A stretch of 64,000 nt of DNA from Dendrolimus kikuchii (GCA_019925095.2 CM034388.1:1302001-1366000); one strand, 5' to 3'; counted from the first letter of the stretch, positions 22,223 through 32,850 are shown. Numbers and translations: made by a program. The notes: a model not told the origin generated them from the sequence alone.

Positions 22223-22509
22223 TTTTTTTTTTATTGCAGGCGTTCAGCAGACAGGCTGACGGCCCACTTTATGGAAAGCGGTTGCCATCGCCTATGGACA
22301 TTTGCAACTCTTAAGGGAGACTGGAACCTGGTCACTAATGCCGGAACACAACTCAAGGTTGTTATGGCGGCATACTCTAAACTAGGGGTGGTAGCCATCC
22401 AGTCGGGTAAATACCCTACCACCTGGCTGTGGGTTGTTAAGTCGCCTCTTACGACAGGCCGCCCGGCCGCAGGAAATTGTGTTCTTTCTCCGTTCCTGCA
22501 CGGATAAAA
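22223..22509 (-). repeat. Repeat S, long form with 30-bp deletion
   Basis: Antisense copy missing the ACCAAAG...CGCTGCTG segment. Confidence 0.85.
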
Positions 22510-22859
22510 CAACATACGGCAATAATATCATAAATAACTATATTGTTAGGAATTGGGAGTGCTTTGGAGTCTTCTTACCTCCATAATAATATAGCGAGTA
22601 ACTAGTATTCTGCCGAATAAGATAATTAAAACCAGTACCTTATTGATAAATGAATTTATTATTTCATATTTTAATCATGAAACTTAATTATACTTATTAA
22701 TAAAATCTATAATATTATAAAATTCTAAACATGCCGTGTCTGTATATTGAAGCTATTTAAAAAAAAAACCCAACTGGAATAGACTATATAAACAATGGAG
22801 AATACGATGATCTTTTTTTTTAGATTTCTTGTCTATTTGTTCGGGATTCACGTAAAAAC

Positions 22860-23420
22860 TACTAGACCGATTTCGATGCGGTTTTCGATGATCGACAGCA
22901 AATTCTTAGACTTAAACTCTAGGATATTTATTCTGAGAATCCCGCGGGAAAAATTCTGGGAATTATTTTAAATGGCCAGATTCGAATTCCAATGTGATTT
23001 TTTTACCGATTGATAGCAAATTCAATGTATATTATTTATTTATTATAGACCATCAACAGGAGATACATCATCATATACATCCGTCCTAAATCTAAACAAA
23101 GCTCATGCTAGATATACTCCCTAAAGGCGGTCACATCATGGCATTATGGCATATATTATAAGATGTCAAATGAAATGTTAAATTTAAATTATTTATATAT
23201 TTTGATTTAGAATTTGTTTTCAATACTCCCCGATTTTGAAACATTCTTCGTTGGTGCTCCGCTCTTATAGCTCTTAGCGTGATGATACATAGCCTATAGC
23301 TTTCCTCGATAAATGGGCTATCTAACACTGAAAGAATTTTTCAAATCAAACCAGTAGTTCCTGAGATTGGCGCGTTCAAACATACAAACACTTCAGCTTT
23401 ATAATATTAGTATAGATGAG
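22860..23420 (+). repeat. Dispersed repeat C, copy 1
   Basis: GAAACATTCTTCGTTGGTGC, AGCCTATAGCTTTCCTCG and TTCTGAAAG-like core, ending TTATAATATTAGTATAGATG. Confidence 0.75.
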
Positions 23421-23759
23421 TGTATATATAACATATAAGATTGATTAAACAAAAAAATATACTTAATCTTGCGAAGCAGTCGCAAATGCCCGTGCTCTTC
23501 TCGAAAATTGCAATTTTCCGCGCTTTTTCTCCCCCGAAAAGCGATAAATTGCGATAATAGTTGTGTAGTGACAGTGTACAGTGTTTTTTAGTTCGATTCC
23601 GGCGCGAATCAGTTGTTTTTCGACTGAGGTGAGTTTTTAAGCTCTATTCGCTTTGTTTTCGCGCGCTTCGGCGCATTACGCAATACTTAACGGTTATTTC
23701 GTGTTGTCAGACACACCGGTGCGCTTTCCTGGTCTTGGCGGGAGATAGGGCATCCAGTA

Positions 23760-26700
23760 ATGGATGCCCCTGATTCCAAGTCGGCCCCTGGGCTTTCGGG
23801 TGCCCCTTGTAAAAGGGGACACGTGAAGGCCAAGGATGGTTGGCAGATGGCCGAGATCGGCGAAACGCGGCGGAAAAAAGTCCCGCCCAAATTATCAGCC
23901 CGACGCAGCAAGTCTGTTGCCGGGCCCCGCCCGCGGTGCCAGGCTGATGCCGTTATCACGGCGACAACCGAGGCACCTGAATCGCTAGGAAGGGCGGCGT
24001 CGGTGGTGGATCTCACCATAGACGCCCCCGAGGCTAGGAATAACGTGATGGGGCCACCTGCGGCACCCGTCACGCATAGGGCTCCGTCTGGCCGTGCGGC
24101 ACGTAACAGTGCGGCACGCCCAGACATAGATAGGGAAGTGCTGCTCGCGGCAAACTCAGCTGTTTGCCTGGCTGTGAGTGCCGCGAGCACCATAGTCGAG
24201 TACGCATACATGGCGCCGTCGACCTCTGCGCGAGCTTCACCCGTGCACGGGGACGGCGCGTATGTACAGCACGAAGACATCCCACCGTCCGGTAGCGTCC
24301 CAGACTCGCTGGAGAACGCGCTCGACGGTGCGATTCGCGCGTTCAATTGTTCCCGCCCCAATTCGCCTGCCTGTAGCTTGGTCTATACGGCGGCCGGATC
24401 GGCGGCGGCAGAGAACGGGTGCCCCACGACGACGGTGTCAAATAGCGCATGGGCTTCACCCATGCCGACGACATCGGTCTGCGACATATCGGGTCGCAGC
24501 GTCGGGGACGGCCGCTCCACGACACCGGTTGCCGCGCGGGCTTCACTCGCGTCAACAACCGGGGTCGTGTGCAGGGACTCTGTAGGCGCGACAGCGGCGG
24601 CCCCTTCGTCTTCCTTCCCTACTGGGATGGGAGCCGCTGTCGCAATGTCGGCGCCTGTGGGTACAGCGGCTGCGGCGGCGGCGACGACGGCTACGTCCCC
24701 GTCTTCGGCAGCAGCGGCGGCGGCGGATTCGGCGTCTTCGTGCTTGTTGTTTCCAGCATCGATGCCATCGGCCTCGGGTTCGGCGACGCTGTCTACGTCT
24801 TCGGCGGCAACCGTGCCCATATCGTGTTCCCCCGTTTTTGTGGCCGGATCGAGGTCGCGCTTTTGGGACCGGTCCCAAAGCAGCGACGCCGACTCGGCCG
24901 CTACGTCGGGTGCCTCCACCCCAGCGCGCGCGCGCTCGCCTTTGCGCCCCGCGGGGGGCGCAACCGCGTCGGTACTCGCGGGTGCGGAGGCCTTCCTCCG
25001 CACCGAGGGGGGGGAAAAAGGGCGTAAGGCGCGCAAGGCCACCGCCGCCAAACTGGCCGCGGCTAGCCAGTGCGCCGCCCTCGTAGGGGACGTCTCGTCC
25101 TTCGGCCCAGGGGAGCTCCGCCTCGCGGCGAGCGCCCAAGTGGCCGAAATCCTTCAAATTGCCCAGACGTCGGGCAATCTGAAGGGGGGCTACGTGCGTC
25201 GGCTGAAGGATGCCGCGAACAGGTTGTCGGACATTGTCGACACCCTGGCCACGCGGAATCCGGAAACCGAGGCATGGAGGCTCGGAAACGAAAATGCGCG
25301 TTTGCGCATGGAATTGAACTCATTGCGGGGGGAAAATCTTTCCTACCGTAAGGAGTTTGAGGAAATGCGCAAGGCCCTAAAGGCCTCCGCTCCGGCTGTG
25401 GAGCCGGCGCCCGCTGTTGTGGCGACGCCGCCCCCCGTACCCGTCAAGCGGAAGGCCCGGGCTGTCGCGGCGGAGGTGGCGGCGATTCCGGAACCGCCCG
25501 CCGCGCTCGCTGCGGCTAAAAAACCGCGTCCGGCCCCTGCTGCGGTAGCAGGGCCAAAACCGGTTCCCGTCGACGGGACGGAATCGGCCGCGGCGCCCGC
25601 CGACGGGGCGGCGCCGACGTCCATCCCGATCGGGCCCGGCGGCGGGGAGTTCGATGCGTTTTTGCGAGTCGTGCTCGACGCCGTCGCGCCGTTCGTTCGC
25701 GCGCAATTTGCCGCGATTGAGGACCGGCTGAACCCCGCGCCGACCCTCCGTCCGCCGCTCGCGGCCGACCGAGGTAAGGCGCCGGCGCCCAGACCGGCGC
25801 CTCGCGACCAGGCCACCGGAAGGCCAAGACCAGTCACGGCTGCCGCCGCCGTCCGGCGAGGTCTGGGGGAAGCAAGTACCCCGGTCCCGGTGGAGGTGGT
25901 GGCGGCCCCGGCCGTCGGGGTGGCAGGCTCCCCACTGCCACCGGCCCCCCAAAAAAAGAAGCACAGGGGGGGCGTGAAGCGGACGCTCAGAAAGCAGCGG
26001 AGGGCGGCGCGCGCCGCCGCCGCTGCTTCAGCGGCCTCCGCTACGGTGCCCGCGCCTGTGGTGCCGGCCCCCAGGCAGCGGGCGGCGCTCGCGGCCGCGA
26101 CACCGGTCGTCGCGGCGCCCGTCGTCCGCGCTCGCGTCACGCACGTCGCGCCGCCACTGGCGCCCGTGGCCCCCACCCCCGCCCCGGAGGGGGGGGCGTG
26201 GACCACGGTCGTCAAGCGGAAAAAGGGTAAAGGGGCGAGGGCCGACGGGCCCCCTCCCCTCCCCCAGGCGCAAGCTGCTCCCCTGCCGACGGGGCGGGGG
26301 CAGCAACAGCGGAAACAGGCTGCAAAGCCTGCGGTCGTATTCCGCGAGCCGAAGTCGGCCGCAGTTATCATTAAACTGCTGCCGGCAGCGGCCGCGAAGG
26401 GTGTCGGTTATCGCGAGGTCTTTGCAAAGGCCTCGACGGTGGTCGACATCGCGGCCATGGGCCTCCGCGAGGGGCTGAAGGTGGTGCGGACCGTCAGGGA
26501 CGCGCGTCTCCTCGAGTTCCAGCCGGGACCCGAGAGCGCGGCCAAGGCGGACCGCGTCGCCGAGGCTCTGCGCGGAGCCCTTGTAGGGATGGCTGAGGTC
26601 GTCCGCCCCGTAAAGCGTGGGGAGCTTTACGTCTCTGGGCTGGACGAATCAGTCACGGTCGATGGGCTGCGTGACGCGATCGCGCGCGCCGGCAATTGCC

Positions 26701-27155
26701 GGCGCGACGACGTGCGCACGAAGCACATCGGTGCAGGACCGGGCGGTTTGGGCGCATCATACGTGATGTGCCCCGTCGCTGCTGCCAAAGCCATCGTCGA
26801 GCTGGGCTACCTCGTGGTAGGCTTCACCTCGGCGAGGGTGGAGGCACTGGAAGCCAGACCGATACGTTGTTACCGGTGTTACAACGTCGGCCATGGCGCC
26901 CAGACCTGTCCGGACACGTGCCCGGACCGGACCAACTTGTGTCTCCGCTGCGGTAAGAGCGGACACAAGATGCCGGACTGCACGGCCCGGAACCCCCACT
27001 GCGCGGCGTGCGCGGCGGGGGGACTCAACGCTGCCCACCCCACGTTGGCGAGGTTCTGCCAGCCTCCCTACGTGAAGGGCAAATTCGTCCATCCGAGGAC
27101 GAAACAACGCACGGGTGTTACGGGAGTACGCGCAATGGACACCTCCAATGCCTAG
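23760..27155 (+). CDS. R1-clade ORF1 (gag-like), 1131 residues
   Basis: The ATG at 23760 follows a GC-rich leader. Residues 1-380 are low-complexity Ala/Ser/Thr/Pro-rich. A helical conserved block follows, with a likely coiled coil around residues 505-540 (WRLGNENARLRMELNSLRGE). Another Ala/Pro/Val-rich linker with basic patches (RKQRRAARAA) leads to a conserved gag domain, and near residue 1035 come CYRCYNVGHGAQTC and CLRCGKSGHKMPDC (C-x2-C-x4-H-x4-C) plus a third, looser Cys/His cluster. Such proteins bind element RNA and form RNPs. R1-clade ORF1 proteins are, from memory, usually about 450-750 residues, so this one is long because of the N-terminal and linker expansions. Confidence 0.9.
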   Translation: MDAPDSKSAPGLSGAPCKRGHVKAKDGWQMAEIGETRRKKVPPKLSARRSKSVAGPRPRCQADAVITATTEAPESLGRAASVVDLTIDAPEARNNVMGPPAAPVTHRAPSGRAARNSAARPDIDREVLLAANSAVCLAVSAASTIVEYAYMAPSTSARASPVHGDGAYVQHEDIPPSGSVPDSLENALDGAIRAFNCSRPNSPACSLVYTAAGSAAAENGCPTTTVSNSAWASPMPTTSVCDISGRSVGDGRSTTPVAARASLASTTGVVCRDSVGATAAAPSSSFPTGMGAAVAMSAPVGTAAAAAATTATSPSSAAAAAADSASSCLLFPASMPSASGSATLSTSSAATVPISCSPVFVAGSRSRFWDRSQSSDADSAATSGASTPARARSPLRPAGGATASVLAGAEAFLRTEGGEKGRKARKATAAKLAAASQCAALVGDVSSFGPGELRLAASAQVAEILQIAQTSGNLKGGYVRRLKDAANRLSDIVDTLATRNPETEAWRLGNENARLRMELNSLRGENLSYRKEFEEMRKALKASAPAVEPAPAVVATPPPVPVKRKARAVAAEVAAIPEPPAALAAAKKPRPAPAAVAGPKPVPVDGTESAAAPADGAAPTSIPIGPGGGEFDAFLRVVLDAVAPFVRAQFAAIEDRLNPAPTLRPPLAADRGKAPAPRPAPRDQATGRPRPVTAAAAVRRGLGEASTPVPVEVVAAPAVGVAGSPLPPAPQKKKHRGGVKRTLRKQRRAARAAAAASAASATVPAPVVPAPRQRAALAAATPVVAAPVVRARVTHVAPPLAPVAPTPAPEGGAWTTVVKRKKGKGARADGPPPLPQAQAAPLPTGRGQQQRKQAAKPAVVFREPKSAAVIIKLLPAAAAKGVGYREVFAKASTVVDIAAMGLREGLKVVRTVRDARLLEFQPGPESAAKADRVAEALRGALVGMAEVVRPVKRGELYVSGLDESVTVDGLRDAIARAGNCRRDDVRTKHIGAGPGGLGASYVMCPVAAAKAIVELGYLVVGFTSARVEALEARPIRCYRCYNVGHGAQTCPDTCPDRTNLCLRCGKSGHKMPDCTARNPHCAACAAGGLNAAHPTLARFCQPPYVKGKFVHPRTKQRTGVTGVRAMDTSNA

Positions 27156-30100
27156 TACGCCCGTAACAATACTATTTCAGGCGAACGTAAACCACTCCCC
27201 CACCGCTCAGGATTTGTGCCTGCAGGCGATGGCGGAGTGGCAAGCGAACTTGGCCGTAATAAGCGAACCTTATTACGTGCCGCCTTGCGGCAATTGGGTG
27301 GGCGACCTCGATGACGTGGTAGCGGTGGTGGCCAGAGCCGGTTCTGGCACACCGCTTACATGTCTCGAAAGAGGAAAGGGCTATGCGGTGGCGGAGAGCG
27401 GGAGTATCGTCGTCATAGGCGTTTACTTTTCGCGCAACCGCCCCCTGGCGGAGTTCGAGCTTCACTTGGACGCCATCAGGGCTGCCATAGGCAGATTGTC
27501 GCCTAAAACGATCTTCGTAATGGGCGACTTTAACGCAAAGCACTGTTCCTGGGGAAATGCGTTCACGGAACCTAGGGGCCGGACGGTTGAGGAATGGGCT
27601 CTTCAATCCGGCCTGACCATATTGAACCAGGGATCGGTCCAGACCTGCGTGCGCGCGCGGGGTGGATCGGTCATCGACCTGTCATTCGCCACTCATGCGG
27701 CCGCCCGCAGAGTTGTCGGATGGAGGGTGCTGGAGGAGGTGGAGTCGCTCTCTGATCATCGGTACATCAGATTTGAGCTTACCCCCTCCTCCGGTCCGAG
27801 CCCTGTTCATCGCCCCCCTCTCCTCCCGCGTTGGGCCCTTACCAAGCTCGATCCGGAGCAGGCCGAGGAGTGGGCACTCACGGAAAGCTGGGCCTACCCA
27901 GTCGAATTCGAGAACCTGGAGTCGCAGGCAGAGCACATGCGCAAGACCCTGACGAGGGTTTGCGACGCGGCGATGCCTCGCGTCTCCAAGCGGCAGCCTC
28001 CGTGCAAGCAGGTCCACTGGTGGACCGAGGAGCTGGGCGAGATGCGAAAGGCAGTTCGCATCATCAGCCACAGGCTCAAACGCTGCAGGGCGCGCCGTCC
28101 TCCGGACTACGTCGCGGAAAATGGACTCGTGGGAGAGTTTAGGGAGGCCAGAAAGGCCCTTTCGATTGCAATACTGCAAGCGAAAGCCCGGGCTCGGGCC
28201 GAGCTCCTCGAGACGCTCGATCGGGATCCTTGGGGGCGTCCGTACCGTGGGGCCCGCAACACGTTGCGGCCTTGCACATCCACGGTCACGGAAACGCTCG
28301 AACCCGAGGTGCTCCGGTCGGTTATCGACGGGCTCTTCCCGGATCCGGGAAACTTCACTCCCCCCAGTATGGGTCCACCCGTTCCCGACACCCCCACGGA
28401 CGAGGAGCCTCACTTCATCTCCGAGGGGGAACTAGACGTTGCCCTGGACCGGCTCCGGGGCAGGAAGACGGCACCGGGACCCGACGGGGTTCCAGGTCGA
28501 CTCCTCTTCCTGGCCGCTAAACATCTACGCGGCCAGCTGCGGGAACTGTTCGAAGCCTGTATTCGCGCAGGTCGGTTCCCGTCGCAATGGAAGGAGGGTC
28601 GTTTGTGCCTGATTCCCAAGGGAGGTCGGCCTCCCAACGATCCGTCCGCCTTCAGGCCCATAGTGCTGCTGAACGAGGTCGCTAAGGTCTTCGAAAAGAT
28701 CTTGGCGGAGCGGCTCGTGAAGCATCTCGACGCTGTGGAGCCGGGGCTTTCAGAAACGCAGTTCGGGTTTCGGCGGAGGCGCTCCACGATGGACGCCTTC
28801 GAGACGCTGCGAACGTCAACGGACGAAGCCGTCCAAGCGAAGGATGTCGTTCTTGCGGTGTCGCTAGACATAGCGAACGCCTTTAACAGCCTCCCTCATG
28901 AGACGATCAGGGAGGGGCTCCGCGCGCATGGAGTCCCCCCGTACCTCACGAGGCTGTTGGGCGCGTACCTGCAGGATCGACATATCCTTTGGGAGGGCGG
29001 TGAGTCCGGCAATCCCGAGTTAGGTCGTCGACGCGTCGCGTGCGGCGTTCCACAGGGGTCGGTCCTCGGGCCGATTCTTTGGAACGTAGGTTATGACTGG
29101 ATCCTTCGGGTTCCGGTCCTGCCCGGGGTAGGGCTGATCTGCTTTGCGGACGACACCCTACTCACGGCACGCGCTGCGTCATTTGCGGAATCCGTGGACG
29201 TCGCCAACGCCGGGTTGGCGATTGTCGTAGATCGAATAGCTAGGCTGGGCTTGAGGGTCTCCCCCGCGAAAACGGAGGCCATCATGTTCCATAGGAAATT
29301 TCGCAATCCCCCCGCGGACTTGACCGTTTCGGTCCAAGGGGTGGCCATTAGAGTAGGGCCCCAGATGAAATATCTGGGGCTAGTTCTCGATGGGAAATGG
29401 CTGTTCAAAGCGCACTTTGAGCAGCTAGTTCCCAAACTCGTCAAATCCGCGGGCGCACTCTCGAGGCTGCTTCCCAACGTAGGGGGCCCGGGAGGTGCGA
29501 CGCGGAAACTTTACTCTGGCATCCTGAGGAGTATGGCACTGTACGGTGCACCCGTCTGGTCCATTGCACTTCACCGCCACAACAGAACCCTACTGCATCG
29601 GGCGCAGCAGGTTCTGGCCGTGAGGACCATACGGGGGTATCGCACAGTGTCGCGGACGGCGGCCACCCTCCTGGCAGGCGATCCGCCCTGGCATCTCCAG
29701 GCGGACGTCCTGACAGTGGTGCGCCGCACCCGGCAGGATGCCCTAGCTAGAGGCCTGACCTTCTGTCAGGTCGAAATCGAGGCGATCAGGAAGCGGGAAA
29801 CCGCCTCCATGATCGCCATCTGGTCTCAAGAGCTCGACAACCCTGCGGCCTATGGCGGCTACACGGTGGATGCAATCAGGCCACAGCTGACGGAATGGGT
29901 CAACCGCACCAGCGGCACCCTGACCTTCAGGACGACACAGATACTTACCGGACACGGATGTTTCGATAAGTATCTGTGTCGCATTGTGGGCTGCTTGCCT
30001 TCCCCGGACTGCCGCCAGTGCGGCGCGCTCGACACGGCGTTACACACGCTAGTCGAGTGCGCCGCATGGGCGCCGCAGCGTTTCGAACTTGAGACGCACG

Positions 30101-30324
30101 TAGGTCCAGTCGACTCGCTCTGCGACTTGGTCAAGGCCATGTTGCAGAGCAGCGACAATTGGGGGGCTGCGGTTACTTTTTGCGAGACAGTAATGTCACT
30201 CAAGGAGGCCGCAGAACGAGACAGGGAGAGAAGTCCTGCAGCGCGTGCCAATGCGTCTTCTCGAGGTCGCCGGCCTTCAGCTGGCACCCGGAGAGGCAGG
30301 TACGCGCATTACTTCCCTCCCTGA
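27148..30324 (+). CDS. R1-clade ORF2: endonuclease and reverse transcriptase, 1058 residues
   Basis: The first ATG (27148) overlaps the ORF1 stop codon (27153-27155); the frame is open back to a GTG at 27115. Residues about 8-220 form the AP-type endonuclease (QANVNH, EPYY, GDFNAKHCSWG, SDHRYI). RT follows with RKTAPGPDGVPG, GFRRRRSTMDA, SLDIANAFN, GVPQGSVLGP and the catalytic FADDTLL near residue 665. The C-terminal zinc finger is CRQC..H..C (about 955-971). All key residues are present and no stop interrupts the frame. It would nick target DNA and copy element RNA in the nucleus. Translation probably depends on reinitiation at the overlap. Confidence 0.95.
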   Translation: MPSTPVTILFQANVNHSPTAQDLCLQAMAEWQANLAVISEPYYVPPCGNWVGDLDDVVAVVARAGSGTPLTCLERGKGYAVAESGSIVVIGVYFSRNRPLAEFELHLDAIRAAIGRLSPKTIFVMGDFNAKHCSWGNAFTEPRGRTVEEWALQSGLTILNQGSVQTCVRARGGSVIDLSFATHAAARRVVGWRVLEEVESLSDHRYIRFELTPSSGPSPVHRPPLLPRWALTKLDPEQAEEWALTESWAYPVEFENLESQAEHMRKTLTRVCDAAMPRVSKRQPPCKQVHWWTEELGEMRKAVRIISHRLKRCRARRPPDYVAENGLVGEFREARKALSIAILQAKARARAELLETLDRDPWGRPYRGARNTLRPCTSTVTETLEPEVLRSVIDGLFPDPGNFTPPSMGPPVPDTPTDEEPHFISEGELDVALDRLRGRKTAPGPDGVPGRLLFLAAKHLRGQLRELFEACIRAGRFPSQWKEGRLCLIPKGGRPPNDPSAFRPIVLLNEVAKVFEKILAERLVKHLDAVEPGLSETQFGFRRRRSTMDAFETLRTSTDEAVQAKDVVLAVSLDIANAFNSLPHETIREGLRAHGVPPYLTRLLGAYLQDRHILWEGGESGNPELGRRRVACGVPQGSVLGPILWNVGYDWILRVPVLPGVGLICFADDTLLTARAASFAESVDVANAGLAIVVDRIARLGLRVSPAKTEAIMFHRKFRNPPADLTVSVQGVAIRVGPQMKYLGLVLDGKWLFKAHFEQLVPKLVKSAGALSRLLPNVGGPGGATRKLYSGILRSMALYGAPVWSIALHRHNRTLLHRAQQVLAVRTIRGYRTVSRTAATLLAGDPPWHLQADVLTVVRRTRQDALARGLTFCQVEIEAIRKRETASMIAIWSQELDNPAAYGGYTVDAIRPQLTEWVNRTSGTLTFRTTQILTGHGCFDKYLCRIVGCLPSPDCRQCGALDTALHTLVECAAWAPQRFELETHVGPVDSLCDLVKAMLQSSDNWGAAVTFCETVMSLKEAAERDRERSPAARANASSRGRRPSAGTRRGRYAHYFPP

Positions 30325-30680
30325 GTTAGGTTCCGTTTACCGCGGGGGGCCTTTAGCTTGCTAGGAGAGCAAAGGACCTTCTACCCCCGCACAACGAAGT
30401 GGGGTGTGTTCTCCCAGGGCACACTCCAGGCACTTTATTGCGCTGGATCGGCTGGGCGTAACTATGTTCTAAATCTCAGCCTTTCCAACACATACAAAGC
30501 GCAGGGTCGTCAGGGAGGAGGGGGTTTTTAGTGGGTATTGGGGTTGCTCGCCCGTGCAGCAACGCTCGGAGTCTTCCACACTATTCTGTGACGTCGATCG
30601 CGGACGGAGCGCTGCCAAGAGCATACTATTGCTGCAGTGTTATCGCCCCCGACCGACGCGTGTCGTTCCCCTAGCAATGG
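30325..30680 (+). other. 3' UTR of the R1-clade element
   Basis: GC-rich non-coding sequence after ORF2 with short self-complementary stretches (for example CCTTTAGCTTGCT against AGCAAAGG near 30350). Composition shifts back to AT-rich about where the tandem array starts, so the exact 3' end is uncertain. Confidence 0.6.
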
Positions 30681-31495
30681 TTATTTTATGGGGCCGATTT
30701 CATGGTGATTGGTTGTGTTTAACAACTTTAAAGGTGTGGTTACGTCGCACAGATTATCACAATGACGTTACGCCGCGCCAATCTGTTTGAACAGTGTTAA
30801 ATTGTTATATTTGTAAGTTATTTTATGGTGCCAATTTCATGGTAATTGGTTCTGTTTAACAACTTTAAAGATGTTACGTCACACAGATTGTCTCAATGAC
30901 ATTACGCCGCGCCAATCTGTTTCAACAGTGTTAAATTGTTATATTTGTAAGTTATTTTATGGTGCCAATTTCATAGTGATTAATTGTGTTGAACAACTTT
31001 AAAGATGTTGTTACGTCGCACAGATTGTCTCAATGACGTTACGCCAAGCCAATCTGTTTCAACAGTTAAATTGCTATATTTGTAAGTTATTTTATGTTGC
31101 CGATTTCATGGTGATTAATTGTGTTGAACAACTTTAAAGATGTGGTTACGTCGCACAGATTCTCACAATGACGTTACGCCGCGCCAATCTGTTTCAACAG
31201 TTAAATTGCTATATTTGTAAGTTATTTTATGGTGCCGATTTCATGGTGATTAATTGTGTTGAACAACTTTAAAGATGTTGTTACGTCGCACAGATAGTCA
31301 CAATGACGTTACGCCGCGCCAATTTATTTCAACATTGTTAAATTGTTATATTTGTAAGTTATTTTATGGGGCCGATTTCATGGTGATTGGTTGTGTTTAA
31401 AACCTTTAAAGATGTTTTTACGTCGCACAGATTGTCACAATGACGTTACGCCGCGTCGATCTGTTTCAACAGTGTTTAATTGTTATATTTGTAAG
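30681..31495 (+). repeat. Tandem array, six units of about 135 bp
   Basis: Units start with TTATTTTATGG at 30681, 30818, 30952, 31087, 31222 and 31359, spaced 134-137 bp. Each contains CAACTTTAAAG, TACGTCGCACAGAT, TTACGCCGCGCCAATCTG and TTATATTTGTAAG. It directly follows the R1-clade 3' UTR and may belong to it, or be a separate satellite. Confidence 0.93.
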
Positions 31496-31497
31496 TA

Positions 31498-31612
31498 TAT
31501 GAATGTCAAAGAAGCAAGTGAGGTGTGTAAGAATAAGCCTAAATGGCGCTCTGTTGTTCGTGCCTACCCCGCAAGGGAACTGGCGTGAAGTTATGTATGT
31601 ATGTATGTATGT
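31498..31612 (+). mobile_element. RTE-like LINE fragment inserted in the 135-bp array
   Basis: 115 bp of the RTE-like 3' end, ending in (ATGT)n. It is flanked by an 11-bp duplication ATTTGTAAGTA (31487-31497 and 31613-31623) that belongs to the array unit. Confidence 0.9.
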
Positions 31613-31623
31613 ATTTGTAAGTA

Positions 31624-32260
31624 AGTCGCCTGATTTGTTTTAACAGTTATTTAAATATTAATTATCTATATTATTATGTAATATCATGGATAATATCGTT
31701 CTTGAGAATGACAATTGTATAGAATAAATATATATCTCTGGTAAAGGCTTATATTTCTACAGGACGTCACAATTTGTTCTTGCGTTTTAATATAGATAAA
31801 ACCACTAGATGTTCAATCAACGTTATATTATTGAAATTATTTTTAAGTCAAGTTAAGTGAATCTTGGATTCAATTACATTGAAAGAAATGTGTTAAACGT
31901 TAAACTTTTGACACTTAGTTAGTTTTTGAAATGATATAATCTAAAAAATTATTTCTAAATAATAAAATGTTGGCTAAAAATTTAAAGAATCTTGTGTTGA
32001 TTTTCTATGTCAAATATTATGAGAAGATAGACTTTTGGTGCCTTTTAAAGTATAGCATTTAGAAATGTTAGCAGAGTTACTTTTATATTGTATAACTCTC
32101 GTTGGTTTGAGGTCTTCTTCCTTGATCTATCTATCTTATATATACCTTATTAAGATGGCTAATGCCGTAAGGGCCTTACTAGACTGTCTCGATGAAATTA
32201 CGCCGTGCCAATCTGTCTCAACAGTATTCTTCCGATTTGGTATAATAGATATGTAAATGT
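31624..32260 (+). repeat. Decayed continuation of the 135-bp array
   Basis: Sequence after the RTE insertion resumes the unit (GCCTGATTTGTTTTAACAG). A further degenerate unit at about 32180-32235 keeps ATTACGCCGTGCCAATCTG and CTCAACAGT. The DNA between is AT-rich without coding signs. Confidence 0.6.
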
Positions 32261-32605
32261 TATTTAAGTATCTAGTTCTATAGCCATATTACGTTATTTA
32301 TCGAATACGGCCAGCTAGAAACCTAAATAGATAATATCCTGTTGCTGTCTGGAATAATCTGTGCACCCAATATAATCTGTGAACAAAAAGTTTGTGTAAA
32401 TCAAAGAACAATTGGCTCAGAATTGCTTAGAGTATAGCTAACGAATGATACCTACTCTAGTTATTCAGAAATTTTTTACTTGACAATGCAAATTTCAATA
32501 TAATTTCACCAAAACAATGTCGTTGTTACTGTCATTTTTATTATTTTGGTATAATGACCATAGATAAAACATATATTGTTACGAATTTGTGGCGGATTTG
32601 TAAGA

Positions 32606-32850
32606 TGCCAGGTGGTAGGGCATTTGCCCGACTGGATGGCTACCACCCCTTGTCTAAAGTATGTCGCCATAACAACCTTAAGTTGTGTTCCGGCAGTAGT
32701 AACCAGGTTCCAGTCTCCCTTAAGAGAGCAGCAGCGCATTTGTAGCAACTTTGGTGTTGCAAATGTCCATAGGCGATGGTAACCGCTTTTCATCAAGTGG
32801 GCCGTCTGCCTGTCTGCTGATCTCCTGCAATAAAAAAAAAATTAAAAAAA
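32606..32850 (+). repeat. Repeat S, short form
   Basis: CCAGGTGGTAGGGCATTTGC to poly(A). Confidence 0.85.

Larger units (their letters stand above)
23465..30650 (+). mobile_element. R1-clade non-LTR retrotransposon, apparently full length
   Basis: A GC-rich island of about 7.2 kb in AT-rich DNA holds two long intact ORFs in the order typical of the R1 clade: ORF1 with CCHC knuckles, then ORF2 with AP endonuclease, RT and a C-terminal zinc finger. The 5' leader runs from about 23465 to 23759 and the 3' UTR from 30325 to about 30650. I saw no target-site duplication and no poly(A), so both boundaries are estimated from base composition. Lack of frameshifts suggests a young, possibly active copy. 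Confidence 0.85.

Noticed and set aside
23687..26371. Long minus-strand open frames (up to 342 codons) across the GC-rich block
   Set aside because: They are Ala/Arg/Gly-rich shadows of ORF1 created by high GC content; they have no domains and no splice or start support.
23465..30650. Bacterial contamination suggested by high GC and long ORFs
   Set aside because: The two ORFs are a clear R1-clade gag and endonuclease-RT pair, and flanking DNA is insect repeat sequence.
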